From: Gaoshiqia sp050178015
GTDB lineage: Bacteria; Bacteroidota; Bacteroidia; Bacteroidales; Prolixibacteraceae
Direction of reading: 5' to 3'
NCBI GenBank assembly: GCA_050178015.1
Contig: JBFXGM010000027.1
Span: 1-64,000, forward strand
DNA length: 64,000 bases
Shown in pieces: positions 8,732 to 17,383 of the stretch (positions are counted from its first letter, which is position 1; every line of letters begins with the position of its first letter). The translations under genes and the position numbers were made by a program. The notes beneath the pieces are model-generated. The model did no database searches and was not told the DNA's origin. It saw only the letters and a program-made list of their open reading frames with translations.

Positions 8732-10225
8732 TTACATATAATTCAGGTATTTTTCAACCAACTCTTTAAATTCCTGGTTCTCGCCGTACGTTTTAAAATT
8801 GGTACTCCAATCCTTATCATTAAACGAACGTAGTTTTTGAATCGTCCGATCGATAATTGCCTTTGGGAAGATATGATCGGCTTCGAAAGCAAGCCGGTGC
8901 TGTTCCAGCGCATCGGCCGAACCGACGCAGGAGGCCGGAAGTTTTGCAAACTGTTTTGAATGGCGTGATGCATCAGCATCAAACCAATTCTCATCCGTAA
9001 AATAGGCATCTGCTTTTTTGATGGCATCGTTGTCGGTAAAACCATGCAACATCGCAACGATAAGCGCAGCTGAGAACAGATATGGATTGGCCGATCCATC
9101 AGTCCCGCGGTACTCGATGGTCTGCCGCGAAGAATAATCCACCGGTTTTTCATCAGGCTGTTGGTTGGCATGGGTGGCCAGGGTTCGGCCATTGTTCCAC
9201 CCCAGGGGCACCCTCACCAAGGCCGACCGGTTATGCTTTCCCCAACAAACATGTTGCGGCGCTTTCTGCCCGGGCATCAGCCGCAGATACGATACCGGGC
9301 TGGTATTGGCAAATGCGGTCAAAGCCGGGGCCAAATCCAGAATCCCGCTGATCATTTTCAAACTGGTGGGTGTCAGTTCACCTTTTTCAACCAGCGTATT
9401 TCGCCCGTTTTGTTCGGTCAGAAAATGAAAATGCATCCCATTCCCAGGCTGATTGATCGATATTTTGGGGATGAAAGTCACTTTTACCTGGTATTTATGG
9501 GCCAGCATACGCAGGATCCACTTGGCCACGACCAACTGATCTGATGCATCTTCGGGATCAACCGGCGAAAACTCCAGTTCATGCTGATCATAAATCTGTC
9601 CGGATTTGGAAAAGCGCCCGGCTTCGGCATGCCCAAAACGGATCCTGCCGCCACAGCGGGCGATCAATTTCAGTGCTTCCACCCGGAGCTGCTCATTAAT
9701 ATTAAAGGGTTCGGCCCGATGATAACCTTCGCCTTCACTTTCCCCCTCCTGATATTTATCGCTGATTACGTAATATTCCAGCTCTGCCATCATTTTTACC
9801 TGCATGCCCGTAGTTTTGCGAAATTGTGCCAGCGCTTTCCTGAGGATATATTCGGGCGAGCTTTCCAGCGGTTCACCATCAGCTCCGTAAAATGAGCAGA
9901 GAATATCAACAGCCGGTATTTTTGAAAAGGGATTCAAAAAGGCGGTACGGTAACGCGGAACCAAGTACAGATCACTCTGGTTGGGAGGCAGATGTGAAAA
10001 GATCGTACTCCCATCTACCCGTTCGCCCGACCTGAGCAACATTTCCATCTCCGCCCGATCGTTCACCATAAAATTGATGGTTTTCAGCTTTCCATCCTCT
10101 GCCATATACCTGAAATTGAGCATCTCAATCTCTCGCTCTTCCATGTACCGAATAATATCTTCACGCGTAAAAGATGACGCCGGTTTCTGAAGATATTGCA
10201 CTAACTGGTTTGGATGCATCTGCAT
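8732..10225 (-). CDS. Glutamine synthetase family protein
   Basis: This is a glutamine-synthetase-like enzyme of about 497 residues. Visible family motifs are the metal-binding MAELEYYV, the ATP/metal loop GNGMHFHF, the glutamate loop NRSALVRVP and the C-terminal ENR-type block EYRGTDGSANPYL. The N-terminal beta-grasp part is shorter and more diverged than in classical GlnA, so a gamma-glutamyl ligase with another amine cannot be excluded. The frame extends upstream to 10303. ATG 10225 or 10219 is preferred, because the upstream residues are not family-like. It lies just upstream of glmM on the same strand, which fits glutamine supply for amino-sugar synthesis. That functional link is only inferred. 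Confidence 0.85.
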   Translation of the reverse strand: MQMHPNQLVQYLQKPASSFTREDIIRYMEEREIEMLNFRYMAEDGKLKTINFMVNDRAEMEMLLRSGERVDGSTIFSHLPPNQSDLYLVPRYRTAFLNPFSKIPAVDILCSFYGADGEPLESSPEYILRKALAQFRKTTGMQVKMMAELEYYVISDKYQEGESEGEGYHRAEPFNINEQLRVEALKLIARCGGRIRFGHAEAGRFSKSGQIYDQHELEFSPVDPEDASDQLVVAKWILRMLAHKYQVKVTFIPKISINQPGNGMHFHFLTEQNGRNTLVEKGELTPTSLKMISGILDLAPALTAFANTSPVSYLRLMPGQKAPQHVCWGKHNRSALVRVPLGWNNGRTLATHANQQPDEKPVDYSSRQTIEYRGTDGSANPYLFSAALIVAMLHGFTDNDAIKKADAYFTDENWFDADASRHSKQFAKLPASCVGSADALEQHRLAFEADHIFPKAIIDRTIQKLRSFNDKDWSTNFKTYGENQEFKELVEKYLNYM

Positions 10226-10395
10226 AATCTGACAAACTGGTTTATCCCTCAAAATTACGCATGTGATGCGGATTAAAAAACTTTCATCCTCAAAGAGTGG
10301 CAATAAAATTACGTTTACCCGCTAACGATGAAAGAAGAATTAAATAAAGACCCTGTCTTCCAGCCATCCGGCATTGAATGGCGGAACCCTTCAAT

Positions 10396-11184
10396 TTATT
10401 TCTGAAAAAGCTCCCGATTCAGTTTATCGTGCCGGCCGAAACCCTGCTGGACCGCAAACAGCAGTTGCAACACATTGCTGAACAAGCTGGTGAAGAAAAT
10501 GATAATCATGACCATGATCTGGTATTTCACAGACAGCACCGGATCAGAGCCTCCCAGTATTTGGCCGGTCATCACACCCGGCAGCGAAACCAGGCCAACA
10601 GTGGCCATGGTGGCAATGTTGGGCGCCATGCCCGTCCGGATAGCTTCTTTGAGAAACGGACGGACAGCCTCTTTGCGGGTAGCGCCTGCCGCCAGCAAAA
10701 ACAAATAGGTTTTTTCTTCCTTCCTGGCCAGATTGAAAAAGGTCTTTAGCGCCACAATATTCGTCTTCAACACGTTGCCCAACATCAATCCGGCAACCGG
10801 AATCAGCACGTCAGCCTGAAACACATTGTCCAACTGAACAATAGCCGCATTGAAATAAATCATGGTGAACAACGTTGGTAACAACATGGACACGAAGGTG
10901 GGCAGCCAAAGTTTCTTCAGCCGTAACGATGAATTCCGGATCCCCGAGAAGGCCGCAAAAAGAACCATCAGGCAAACGTAGGCTACGTTAACCAGTACAT
11001 GATCGAGCAGGAAAATATATTTCAGGTAAAAGCCCACGAAACCCAGCTGCACCAGCATGCGCAGCACAGAGATAATCAGCTGGCGGTTGAACCCCAGCCG
11101 GAGCTGCCAAACCAGAAGGATGCACGGAACCATCAACAACAGCCCAAATGCCAGTCCGCTGATTGAAATATTGGCAGTGTTCAT
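10396..11184 (-). CDS. FetB/YbbM-like ABC permease (UPF0014 family)
   Basis: This 262-residue inner-membrane permease has about seven membrane segments. The cytoplasmic coupling region LLAAGATRKEAVRPFLKEA (about 180-200) and the motif LVSLPGVMTGQILGG are hallmarks of the FetB/YbbM family. Its E. coli member, with FetA, is reported to export iron. The start at ATG 11184 overlaps the stop of the ATPase gene (ATGA), so the two are coupled. The longer frame upstream lies inside the ATPase gene and is rejected. The substrate here is not known. Confidence 0.9.
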   Translation of the reverse strand: MNTANISISGLAFGLLLMVPCILLVWQLRLGFNRQLIISVLRMLVQLGFVGFYLKYIFLLDHVLVNVAYVCLMVLFAAFSGIRNSSLRLKKLWLPTFVSMLLPTLFTMIYFNAAIVQLDNVFQADVLIPVAGLMLGNVLKTNIVALKTFFNLARKEEKTYLFLLAAGATRKEAVRPFLKEAIRTGMAPNIATMATVGLVSLPGVMTGQILGGSDPVLSVKYQIMVMIIIFFTSLFSNVLQLLFAVQQGFGRHDKLNRELFQK

Positions 11185-11801
11185 GGGCAAAAACGTGAGA
11201 TTACTTTCATTGGCGGCACTTGCCACTCCGTGTCGTGGCTCACACAAATGACGGTTTTATTGCTACGAACCGTGTAATCGATAAAAAACTGCTTCATTTT
11301 ATCGTCAAGCGCCGAGGTGGGTTCGTCCAGCAACCACAGCGGGCGATCGAGCAACAAGATGAGCGCCCAGCCCAATCGCTGACGTTCGCCGCCGGAAATA
11401 TCGCTGGTATTCTTGCGAAGGATTTCTTCGTTTAAGTGAACCTCGTGCAACTTCTCCACCAATCTGTCGGTGGAATAATGGCAATTTTTATTAGCGGTGT
11501 AACTAAAAATCTCCTGAAAAACCTCACTAACCCGTCCGTTCGGGAAATCAATATCCTGGCTGAGGTACCCGATTTGACTGCGGATAAACCGCATATTTTC
11601 GGGCTTAACCTCCTTTTTATTGAAAAGGATTTTGCCTTCATCGGCCTCAACAAACCCCAGAACAAGTTTCAGCAGGCTTGTTTTTCCACTACCACTGGGG
11701 GCCGAAAAAACAACCTTGTCACCTTTGGAAATGTTCAGGTTAAACTGTTCCAACAACTGCTTGCCACCCAGTTTCAGCGATACGTTTTTAAATCGGATCA
11801 T
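11181..11801 (-). CDS. ABC transporter ATP-binding protein (FetA/YbbL-like)
   Basis: This 206-residue nucleotide-binding subunit has Walker A APSGSGKT (34-41), the Q-loop near QIGYLSQD, signature ISGGERQR (135-142) and Walker B LWLLDE (155-160). His195 (VSHD) is the likely switch histidine. It ends in the overlap with the FetB-like permease and is certainly its partner. Only four bases separate the minus-strand sequence TACCTTTT, a near match to the -7 box, from the ATG, so the message could be almost leaderless. It is too specialised to be the missing ATPase of the MacB-type permeases. Confidence 0.92.
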   Translation of the reverse strand: MIRFKNVSLKLGGKQLLEQFNLNISKGDKVVFSAPSGSGKTSLLKLVLGFVEADEGKILFNKKEVKPENMRFIRSQIGYLSQDIDFPNGRVSEVFQEIFSYTANKNCHYSTDRLVEKLHEVHLNEEILRKNTSDISGGERQRLGWALILLLDRPLWLLDEPTSALDDKMKQFFIDYTVRSNKTVICVSHDTEWQVPPMKVISRFCP

Positions 11802-11831
11802 GGCGAAAAGGTAAAATCAGACGACAAAAAA

Positions 11832-11851
11832 GCCGGATAGAAACACCCGGC
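11832..11851 (-). terminator. Terminator of clpX
   Basis: Stem GCCGGAT/ACCCGGC with one wobble pair and a 6-base loop is followed by six T on the minus strand. It lies between the clpX stop and the fetA-like start. Confidence 0.8.
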
Positions 11852-11859
11852 CTGTATTA

Positions 11860-13074
11860 TTAACTCGCTTTTAATCGTTGTGCGTCATGCGGATCGATTT
11901 TCGATGCGGCATAATCCTTCGAAATTTTAAGGTTTTTCACCCCTTCGGTCGGGCTGTCGAACATTGCATCGATCATGATATTTTCGCAGATCGAACGCAG
12001 CCCGCGGGCGCCAAGTTTAAATTCGATTGCCTTATCGACAATGAACTCCAAGGCATCTTCCTCAAAACTAAGTTCGATATCATCCAACTCAAACAGCTTA
12101 ATATACTGTTTGATCAGAGAGTTTTTCGGTTCGGTCAGAATATTGCGCAGTGCCCCGCGGTCGAGCGGTTGCAGGTAGGTCAGCACCGGCAAGCGGCCGA
12201 TAATTTCGGGGATTAGCCCGAAACTTTTCAGGTCTTGCGGCGAAATATACTGCAAGAGGTTTTCGCGGTCAACCTGGTCGATATTCTTTTGCGCTCCGTA
12301 GCCAACAACCTTCGTATTCAAACGGTTGGCTATTTTCTTTTCAATGCCATCGAAGGCTCCACCGCAAATGAACAGGATATTTTTGGTATTGACGGCAATC
12401 ATTTTTTGCTCGGGGTGCTTGCGCCCGCCTTGCGGCGGAACGTTTACAACAGAACCTTCGAGCAACTTGAGCAGTCCTTGCTGTACCCCTTCGCCGGACA
12501 CGTCTCGTGTAATGGAAGGATTGTCGCCTTTGCGGGCAATTTTGTCAATCTCGTCGATAAATACAATGCCCCTTTCGGCAGCTTCCACGTTATAATCGGC
12601 GGCCTGGAGCAGACGGGTCAGCAAACTTTCCACATCCTCGCCCACATAACCGGCTTCGGTCAGCACGGTAGCATCCACAATAGTGAACGGAACATGCAGC
12701 ATCCGGGCAATGGTTTTGGCCAGCAGGGTTTTCCCCGTACCGGTTTGCCCCACCAGGATGATATTCGATTTTTCGATCTCTGTTTCATCGGTCTGAACTT
12801 TTTGGTTCAAACGCTTGTAGTGATTGTACACAGCCACTGACAGGATTTTTTTTGCCTGTTCCTGGCCGATGACATACTGATCCAAAAATTCTTTGATTTC
12901 CTTTGGTTTCATCAACTTGACCCCGGAAAGGTCAAATTCGGTATCTTTTTTAAATTCCTCTTCGACAATCGCATACGCCTGTTCGATGCAGCGGTCGCAA
13001 ATGTGCCCCTCCATCCCTGCAATCAGCAGGTTGACATCCTTCTTTTCCCGTCCGCAAAAAGAACATTTATCCAT
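11860..13074 (-). CDS. clpX: ClpX, ATPase subunit of Clp protease
   Basis: This 404-residue AAA+ unfoldase feeds proteins into ClpP. The N-terminal zinc domain has Cys4, Cys7, Cys26 and Cys29. Walker A is GQTGTGKT (109-116), pore loop GYVG lies at 142-145, and Walker B FIDEID at 172-177. The ClpP-docking loop reads VGYGA in place of the usual IGF. Start 13074 is preferred because AGGAAAG lies 7 bases upstream and the product then begins MDKCSFCG as in relatives. An in-frame ATG at 13095 would add seven residues. It follows clpP closely and ends in a terminator, so the two form an operon. Confidence 0.96.
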   Translation of the reverse strand: MDKCSFCGREKKDVNLLIAGMEGHICDRCIEQAYAIVEEEFKKDTEFDLSGVKLMKPKEIKEFLDQYVIGQEQAKKILSVAVYNHYKRLNQKVQTDETEIEKSNIILVGQTGTGKTLLAKTIARMLHVPFTIVDATVLTEAGYVGEDVESLLTRLLQAADYNVEAAERGIVFIDEIDKIARKGDNPSITRDVSGEGVQQGLLKLLEGSVVNVPPQGGRKHPEQKMIAVNTKNILFICGGAFDGIEKKIANRLNTKVVGYGAQKNIDQVDRENLLQYISPQDLKSFGLIPEIIGRLPVLTYLQPLDRGALRNILTEPKNSLIKQYIKLFELDDIELSFEEDALEFIVDKAIEFKLGARGLRSICENIMIDAMFDSPTEGVKNLKISKDYAASKIDPHDAQRLKAS

Positions 13075-13098
13075 GGTATATCTTTCCTTTGACAAAGC

Positions 13099-13770
13099 TT
13101 AACTCCTCACTAATATTTCATCTATCATTCCATAATCCCTGGCTTCTTCCGAAGTCATCCAGTAGTCGCGGTCGGCATCATGCTCAACTTGCTCATACGT
13201 CTTTCCGGCATGTCTGGCTATGATGTCGTACAATTCTTTTTTCAGTTTTAAAATCTCGCGGGCCGTAATTTCAATATCAGAAGCTTGGCCTTGAGCGCCC
13301 CCCATTGGCTGGTGAATCATCACCCGCGAATGTTTCAGGGCAGAGCGTTTACCATGAGCGCCGGCAGTAAGCAGCACAGCTCCCATGGAAGCGGCCATTC
13401 CGGTGCAAATGGTGGCAATTTCGGGCGAAATGTACTGCATCGTATCATAGATGCCCAATCCGGCATGAACCGAACCGCCCGGCGTATTGAAGTAAATCTG
13501 AATATCCTTGTTCGGATCAGTTGATTCGAGGAACAACAACTGCGCCTGGATGATGTTGGCGATATAATCGTCAATGGGGGTTCCCACGAAAATAATACGG
13601 TCCATCATCAAACGCGAAAATACGTCCATCGAAGCTACATTCAGTTGCCTCTCCTCTATGATGTACGGGGTGAGGCTGTTGGTAAACAGCGACTCGTACC
13701 GGTGCATATTTAAACTACTGATTCCGATATGCCGGGTGGCATATTTGTTGAATTCTCTATGATCATTCAT
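13099..13770 (-). CDS. clpP: ClpP, serine protease subunit
   Basis: This is a 223-residue compartmental serine protease. Catalytic Ser128 lies in GMAASMGA and His153 in MIHQPMG. The acid is probably Asp202 in DRDYWM. Start 13770 is chosen because GGAGG lies 8 bases upstream, an unusually strong ribosome site for this genome. The frame could extend 14 residues further upstream. The N-terminus is about 20 residues longer than mature E. coli ClpP and may be a propeptide. clpP precedes clpX, so the proteolytic core and its unfoldase are made together. Tig lies upstream on the same strand but is separated by a promoter. Confidence 0.96.
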   Translation of the reverse strand: MNDHREFNKYATRHIGISSLNMHRYESLFTNSLTPYIIEERQLNVASMDVFSRLMMDRIIFVGTPIDDYIANIIQAQLLFLESTDPNKDIQIYFNTPGGSVHAGLGIYDTMQYISPEIATICTGMAASMGAVLLTAGAHGKRSALKHSRVMIHQPMGGAQGQASDIEITAREILKLKKELYDIIARHAGKTYEQVEHDADRDYWMTSEEARDYGMIDEILVRS

Positions 13771-13819
13771 ATTGTTGTCCTCCGTTAAAAAAAGAAACTT
13801 TGTAAAATCCAAGTGAAAC

Positions 13820-13845
13820 CCGCGAATTGTTAAAACAAACCGCGG
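13820..13845 (-). promoter_or_regulatory. Hairpin in clpP leader
   Basis: CCGCGAATTGTT pairs with AACAAACCGCGG with two mismatches around two bases. It sits between the clpP -7 box and its ribosome site. No T-run follows on the minus strand, so it is not a standard terminator. It could affect mRNA stability or clpP translation. Confidence 0.4.
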
Positions 13846-13861
13846 AACAAACCGATTTTTA

Positions 13862-13869
13862 CAAAGTTA
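13862..13869 (-). promoter_or_regulatory. -7 promoter box of clpP-clpX
   Basis: The minus strand reads TAACTTTG, matching TAnnTTTG, about 92 bases upstream of the clpP start and just past the tig stop codon. Confidence 0.5.
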
Positions 13870-13899
13870 TAAAAATATGCGTTGCCAAGTGGCTGAAAA

Positions 13900-15255
13900 T
13901 TAATTTTCCAGCAATTTGTTAAATTCTTCCTGGCTGATTTCCTTTTCGTCCAGTGTCACTTTTGATTTAATGACCTCCAGAATTTTATCTTCCTGCACTT
14001 TGGTAAACAGACGGCGTTTTTCTTCTTCATTTTGAAGGATATGGCCGGCATAGTTTTCCAGGTGTTCATCGGGCACGTTGAACATGCCGTACTGGCTGAA
14101 TTGCATGGCAGCCACTTTCTTGGCCAGTTGTTTCACGTCCTCGTCGTTCACCTCAATTCCGTTGTCTTTCACCAGCGCCGATTTGATCAACTGCCAGCGA
14201 AGGTCTTTCATGAAATTGTCGAAGTCGGCTTCGATTTGCTCGTCGGTTAGTTCTTCATTGGTAGCTTTCAGCCAGCGTTTCAGGAATTCAACAGGCAATT
14301 CCATGTCGGTTTTTTCAACCAGCGCGTCACGGCTGTCAATGCCAAATTTGTAATCGCTTGAATAATTGAAGTTTTCAGCCAGTTCAACTTTCAGCTTATT
14401 CCGGAATTCTTCTTCGGTTTTAATCTCAGTGTCTTCGCCAAATGCCTTTTTGAACAATTCTTCATTGATCTCAGCATTTTTGAAGTTCATGATTTCAGAG
14501 ATGGTAAATTTGAATTCGCCATCGATATTCTCAGCTTCTTCGTGAGAGATATTCAGCATATGGCCAACCTCGTGTTTGCTTTCGTAAACTTTTACCGGGT
14601 CGAAAATAATGCTGTCACCGGCCTTTTTGCCGATCATTTCACTTTTAACAGCTTCGTCTTTCATCAAATCAACCGCAATAATTACTTTTTCAGCTTTGAT
14701 GCCATCTTCCAGTTCGTTTCCGTCAGCATCAAGCTGAACAAAATCACCACGCAGGGTTGATTTCTCAGTTACTTCATCCACATTCTCGTTTTCACCAAAA
14801 CGTCCGGTATAATTTTCGACTTGCTTGTTGACCATTTCGTCATCCACAAGAATATTGTAGTAGGTGAATTTTTTGCGCTTGTCGAGCTTCACCTCAATTT
14901 CCGGAGCAACGGCAACGTCGAAAACGAACTCAAAATCTTCGGTGGTGTCCCAGTCAATTTTAGGTTGTTTTTCCTCGTTTGGAAGCGGTTCGCCCAGCAG
15001 ATTCAGCTTTTCATCAACAATGTATTTCGACAGGTTGTGAGATAACATCTTGTTTACTTCGTCGGCCAGGATCGCTTTTCCGTACATTTTCTTTACTAGT
15101 CCGGCAGGAACTTTACCAGGACGGAAACCCGGCATATTGGCTTTTTTACGATAGTCTTTCAAAACTTCGGTTACCGTAGCTTCGTAATCGTTTTTTTCGA
15201 TTTTTACGGTAATGATTGCATTTAGCTCGTTGATGTTCTCTTTAGTAATATTCAT
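13900..15255 (-). CDS. tig: Trigger factor
   Basis: This 451-residue ribosome-associated chaperone meets nascent chains at the exit tunnel. The ribosome-binding signature GFRPGKVP lies at 43-50. A diverged FKBP-like middle domain (about 160-250) lacks an obvious aromatic active-site set, so prolyl isomerase activity is doubtful. The long charged helical C-terminal arms follow. The neighbours clpP and clpX give the common tig-clpP-clpX protein-quality-control cluster, here with a promoter in front of clpP. A perfect 7-base hairpin (GGATAAC/GTTATCC, 15290-15309) lies in the 5' leader. Confidence 0.95.
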   Translation of the reverse strand: MNITKENINELNAIITVKIEKNDYEATVTEVLKDYRKKANMPGFRPGKVPAGLVKKMYGKAILADEVNKMLSHNLSKYIVDEKLNLLGEPLPNEEKQPKIDWDTTEDFEFVFDVAVAPEIEVKLDKRKKFTYYNILVDDEMVNKQVENYTGRFGENENVDEVTEKSTLRGDFVQLDADGNELEDGIKAEKVIIAVDLMKDEAVKSEMIGKKAGDSIIFDPVKVYESKHEVGHMLNISHEEAENIDGEFKFTISEIMNFKNAEINEELFKKAFGEDTEIKTEEEFRNKLKVELAENFNYSSDYKFGIDSRDALVEKTDMELPVEFLKRWLKATNEELTDEQIEADFDNFMKDLRWQLIKSALVKDNGIEVNDEDVKQLAKKVAAMQFSQYGMFNVPDEHLENYAGHILQNEEEKRRLFTKVQEDKILEVIKSKVTLDEKEISQEEFNKLLEN

Positions 15256-15289
15256 AAAATCCCACTTAATTTTTTTTCAGAAAATGTGC

Positions 15290-15309
15290 GGATAACCAGC
15301 CAGTTATCC
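15290..15309 (-). promoter_or_regulatory. Perfect 7-bp hairpin in trigger-factor leader
   Basis: GGATAAC and GTTATCC are separated by six bases, 35 bases upstream of the tig start. There is no T-run, so it is more likely a leader structure or protein site than a terminator. Confidence 0.35.
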
Positions 15310-15350
15310 TGAATTATCAAATAAAAACCTGACGTTATAAACCAATAAAA

Positions 15351-15387
15351 ACCGCTTGCTTGACGTTTGAGGTTCAAGCATAGCGGT
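15351..15387 (-). terminator. Terminator after tRNA-Leu
   Basis: Long stem ACCGCT-TGCTTGA paired with TTCAAGCATAGCGGT (one bulged base) is followed by TTTTTATT on the minus strand. It lies 16 bases after the tRNA 3' end. Confidence 0.85.
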
Positions 15388-15402
15388 TGAGCTTTCTTTT
15401 TG

Positions 15403-15484
15403 TGCGGACGAAGGGACTCGAACCCCCACGCCGTGTGGCACTAGATCCTAAGTCTAGCGCGTCTACCAATTCCGCCACGTCCGC
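15403..15484 (-). tRNA. tRNA-Leu (anticodon TAG)
   Basis: The minus strand folds into a full cloverleaf. Acceptor arms are GCGGACG/CGTCCGC, the D arm contains TTGGTAGAC, and the anticodon stem CTAGA/TCTAG encloses loop CTTAGGA with TAG at positions 34-36. A variable arm and T-loop GTTCGAGTC complete it. The long variable arm and the Leu identity base A at the discriminator position fit class II tRNA-Leu. CCA is not encoded. It is about 80 nt plus the discriminator base and is followed by a strong terminator. Confidence 0.96.
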
Positions 15485-15570
15485 TAATCGAGGCGCAAAT
15501 ATAAGGCAATTTTTCATTTCTGCAAACCCCAAAAAACAAAGTTACACAGAATATTTAGTGCGGCTGCCGG

Positions 15571-16293
15571 CTAGCGCAAAATAAAGTTTTGCCCGAGATA
15601 GACGCGGCGCACATCTTCGTCGTTGGCCAATTCTTCGGCCGTGCCGGCTTTCAGGATAGAGCCTTCGAAAAGCAAGTAAGAACGGTCGGTGATCGACAGG
15701 GTTTCGTGTACGTTGTGATCGGTAATCAACACGCCAATATTTTTCTCAATGAGCTTGCGGACGATCTCCTGGATATCTTCCACGGCAATGGGGTCAACAC
15801 CAGCAAAAGGCTCGTCGAGAAGAATAAATTTGGGGTCGATGGCCAGGGCCCGGGCAATTTCGGTACGCCTGCGTTCGCCACCCGACAGCTGATAACCTTT
15901 ACTTTTTCGGATGTGGGTCAGGCGAAACTCTTCGAGCAGCGACTCTAGCTTTTCTTTCTGATAGGCTTTTGTATAATCGGTCATCTCCAATACGGCCCTC
16001 AGGTTGTCCTCGATGCTAAGCTGGCGAAATACCGATGCTTCCTGCGCCAAATAACCGATTCCCTGTTGTGCCCGCTTATACACCGGCAATTTGGTGATTT
16101 CCTCATCGTCCACAAAAATTTTCCCGGAAAGGGGCTGGATCAATCCTACGATCATGTAAAACGAGGTCGTTTTCCCGGCACCGTTAGGTCCCAGCAGCCC
16201 TACAATCTCTCCTTGGTTCACCTCAAACGAAACCCCCTTAACAACAGTTCGTTTCCGGTATTTCTTGACAATATTTTCTGCTCTTAACTTCAT
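15571..16293 (-). CDS. lptB: LPS export ABC transporter ATP-binding protein
   Basis: This 240-residue ATPase powers LptFG-driven extraction of lipopolysaccharide from the inner membrane. Walker A is GPNGAGKT (35-42), the signature LSGGERRR (136-143) and Walker B FILLDE (156-161). The DHNVHE switch histidine and YLGQNF C-terminus are typical of LptB. Start 16293 is chosen because upstream residues in the frame overlap tatC and are not family-like. It lies 10 bases after tatC, on the same strand. No lptF, lptG or lptA is in the window. Confidence 0.95.
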   Translation of the reverse strand: MKLRAENIVKKYRKRTVVKGVSFEVNQGEIVGLLGPNGAGKTTSFYMIVGLIQPLSGKIFVDDEEITKLPVYKRAQQGIGYLAQEASVFRQLSIEDNLRAVLEMTDYTKAYQKEKLESLLEEFRLTHIRKSKGYQLSGGERRRTEIARALAIDPKFILLDEPFAGVDPIAVEDIQEIVRKLIEKNIGVLITDHNVHETLSITDRSYLLFEGSILKAGTAEELANDEDVRRVYLGQNFILR

Positions 16294-16303
16294 TTGATTA
16301 CTT

Positions 16304-17155
16304 TTAGATGGCGTCCAATTCAGCATCCGCTTTCTTTTTAACCCGTTTGGATATGACAATACCAACTTCGTAAAGGACCACCAAAGGCAGACAAACCATA
16401 ATCTGGCTAAAAACATCGGGGGGCGTGATCACCGCCGAAAGAATCAATAAGACGACATAGGCATGCCGGCGATATTTCTTCATCATTTCGGGACCAAGAA
16501 TGCCAACCTTACTTAAGAAGTAAACAAAAACCGGCAGCTCGAAAATCACGCCGCTGGCCAAGGTAATGGACGTTACCGTACTGATATAGGAAAGGATGTT
16601 AATTTGATTGGAAACTTCGCCACTGATGGAGTACGAACCCAAAAAATGAACCGACAGTGGTACTATTAAATAATAGCCAAACATAACCCCCAGAAAAAAC
16701 AAAACGGACATGTAAAAAACCGCCCCCACCGAATTTTTACGTTCTTTTTCGTACAGAGCAGGTTTGATAAAACGCCAGAATTCGAAAATTACATACGGTG
16801 AGGATACAATCAGCCCGGCAATCAGCGAAGTCCAGATATGCGTCATAAACTGCCCGGCCATACTGATGCTGATCAGCTTCAACTCGGTGGTATTGATCCG
16901 CAGCGCATCCATTCCCGTCCAGTCTGCCAAACGGGCAAACAGCTGATTGGTCCAAAAATCGGGCATCTTGGGGTTTAAAATAATGACGTCGAAAATGAGA
17001 TCTTTTTTAATGAACGCCAGAATCGAAAATATCACAACGGCCAGAAACGCTCGTATCAAATGCCACCGCAATTCTTCGAGGTGTTCGAGAAACGACATCT
17101 CCGCGTTCGGGTCCTTCTTATTTTCCCCCTTTTTAGTTCGTTGTTTGTCGGTCAT
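16304..17155 (-). CDS. tatC: Twin-arginine translocase subunit TatC
   Basis: This 283-residue inner-membrane receptor for folded proteins carrying RR signal peptides has six membrane segments. The N-terminal signature FLEHLEELRWHLIRA (22-36) contains the conserved glutamates. The segments are followed by the P-loop-like FELPVFVYFL and the C-terminal VITPPDVFSQ. The highly charged start (DKQRTKKGENKKDP) is longer than in E. coli. The gene is upstream of lptB in an operon. TatA/TatB are not in this window. A likely Tat substrate, TldD at 62359-63885, is. Confidence 0.96.
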   Translation of the reverse strand: MTDKQRTKKGENKKDPNAEMSFLEHLEELRWHLIRAFLAVVIFSILAFIKKDLIFDVIILNPKMPDFWTNQLFARLADWTGMDALRINTTELKLISISMAGQFMTHIWTSLIAGLIVSSPYVIFEFWRFIKPALYEKERKNSVGAVFYMSVLFFLGVMFGYYLIVPLSVHFLGSYSISGEVSNQINILSYISTVTSITLASGVIFELPVFVYFLSKVGILGPEMMKKYRRHAYVVLLILSAVITPPDVFSQIMVCLPLVVLYEVGIVISKRVKKKADAELDAI

Positions 17156-17210
17156 TTTGGGCTATTTGGTTCAGTAGTTATCAAAAAATTACCTGGTTAA
17201 AAAACCGGGA

Positions 17211-17218
17211 CAAATATA
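17211..17218 (-). promoter_or_regulatory. -7 promoter box of tatC-lptB
   Basis: The minus strand reads TATATTTG, a perfect TAnnTTTG match, 56 bases before the tatC start. No -33 TTG is seen at the expected distance. Confidence 0.45.
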
Positions 17219-17301
17219 GCGACTATTCACCATTTCGATGGGATGTCATTCCTTAAAAATTTTTAAATCAGGATTAAAGTGGGATAATTGAAAAAAAATC
17301 A

Positions 17302-17333
17302 TTGCAATTTGAAACAGATTTTAGCTATCTTCG
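17302..17333 (+). promoter_or_regulatory. Probable promoter of recQ
   Basis: TTG at 17302-17304 and TATCTTCG at 17326-17333 are 21 bases apart. This is the spacing known for Bacteroidota -33/-7 promoters, with one mismatch in the -7 box. The recQ ATG follows 50 bases later. Confidence 0.5.
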
Positions 17334-17383
17334 GATTCGCGTAAAAGATTCGTGACTAAGAAGATAATTAATTAATTGGCTTT

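Noticed and set aside
10226..10303. N-terminal extension of glutamine synthetase
   Set aside because: The extra 26 residues are not family-like, and two ATGs at 10225 and 10219 give a more usual protein.
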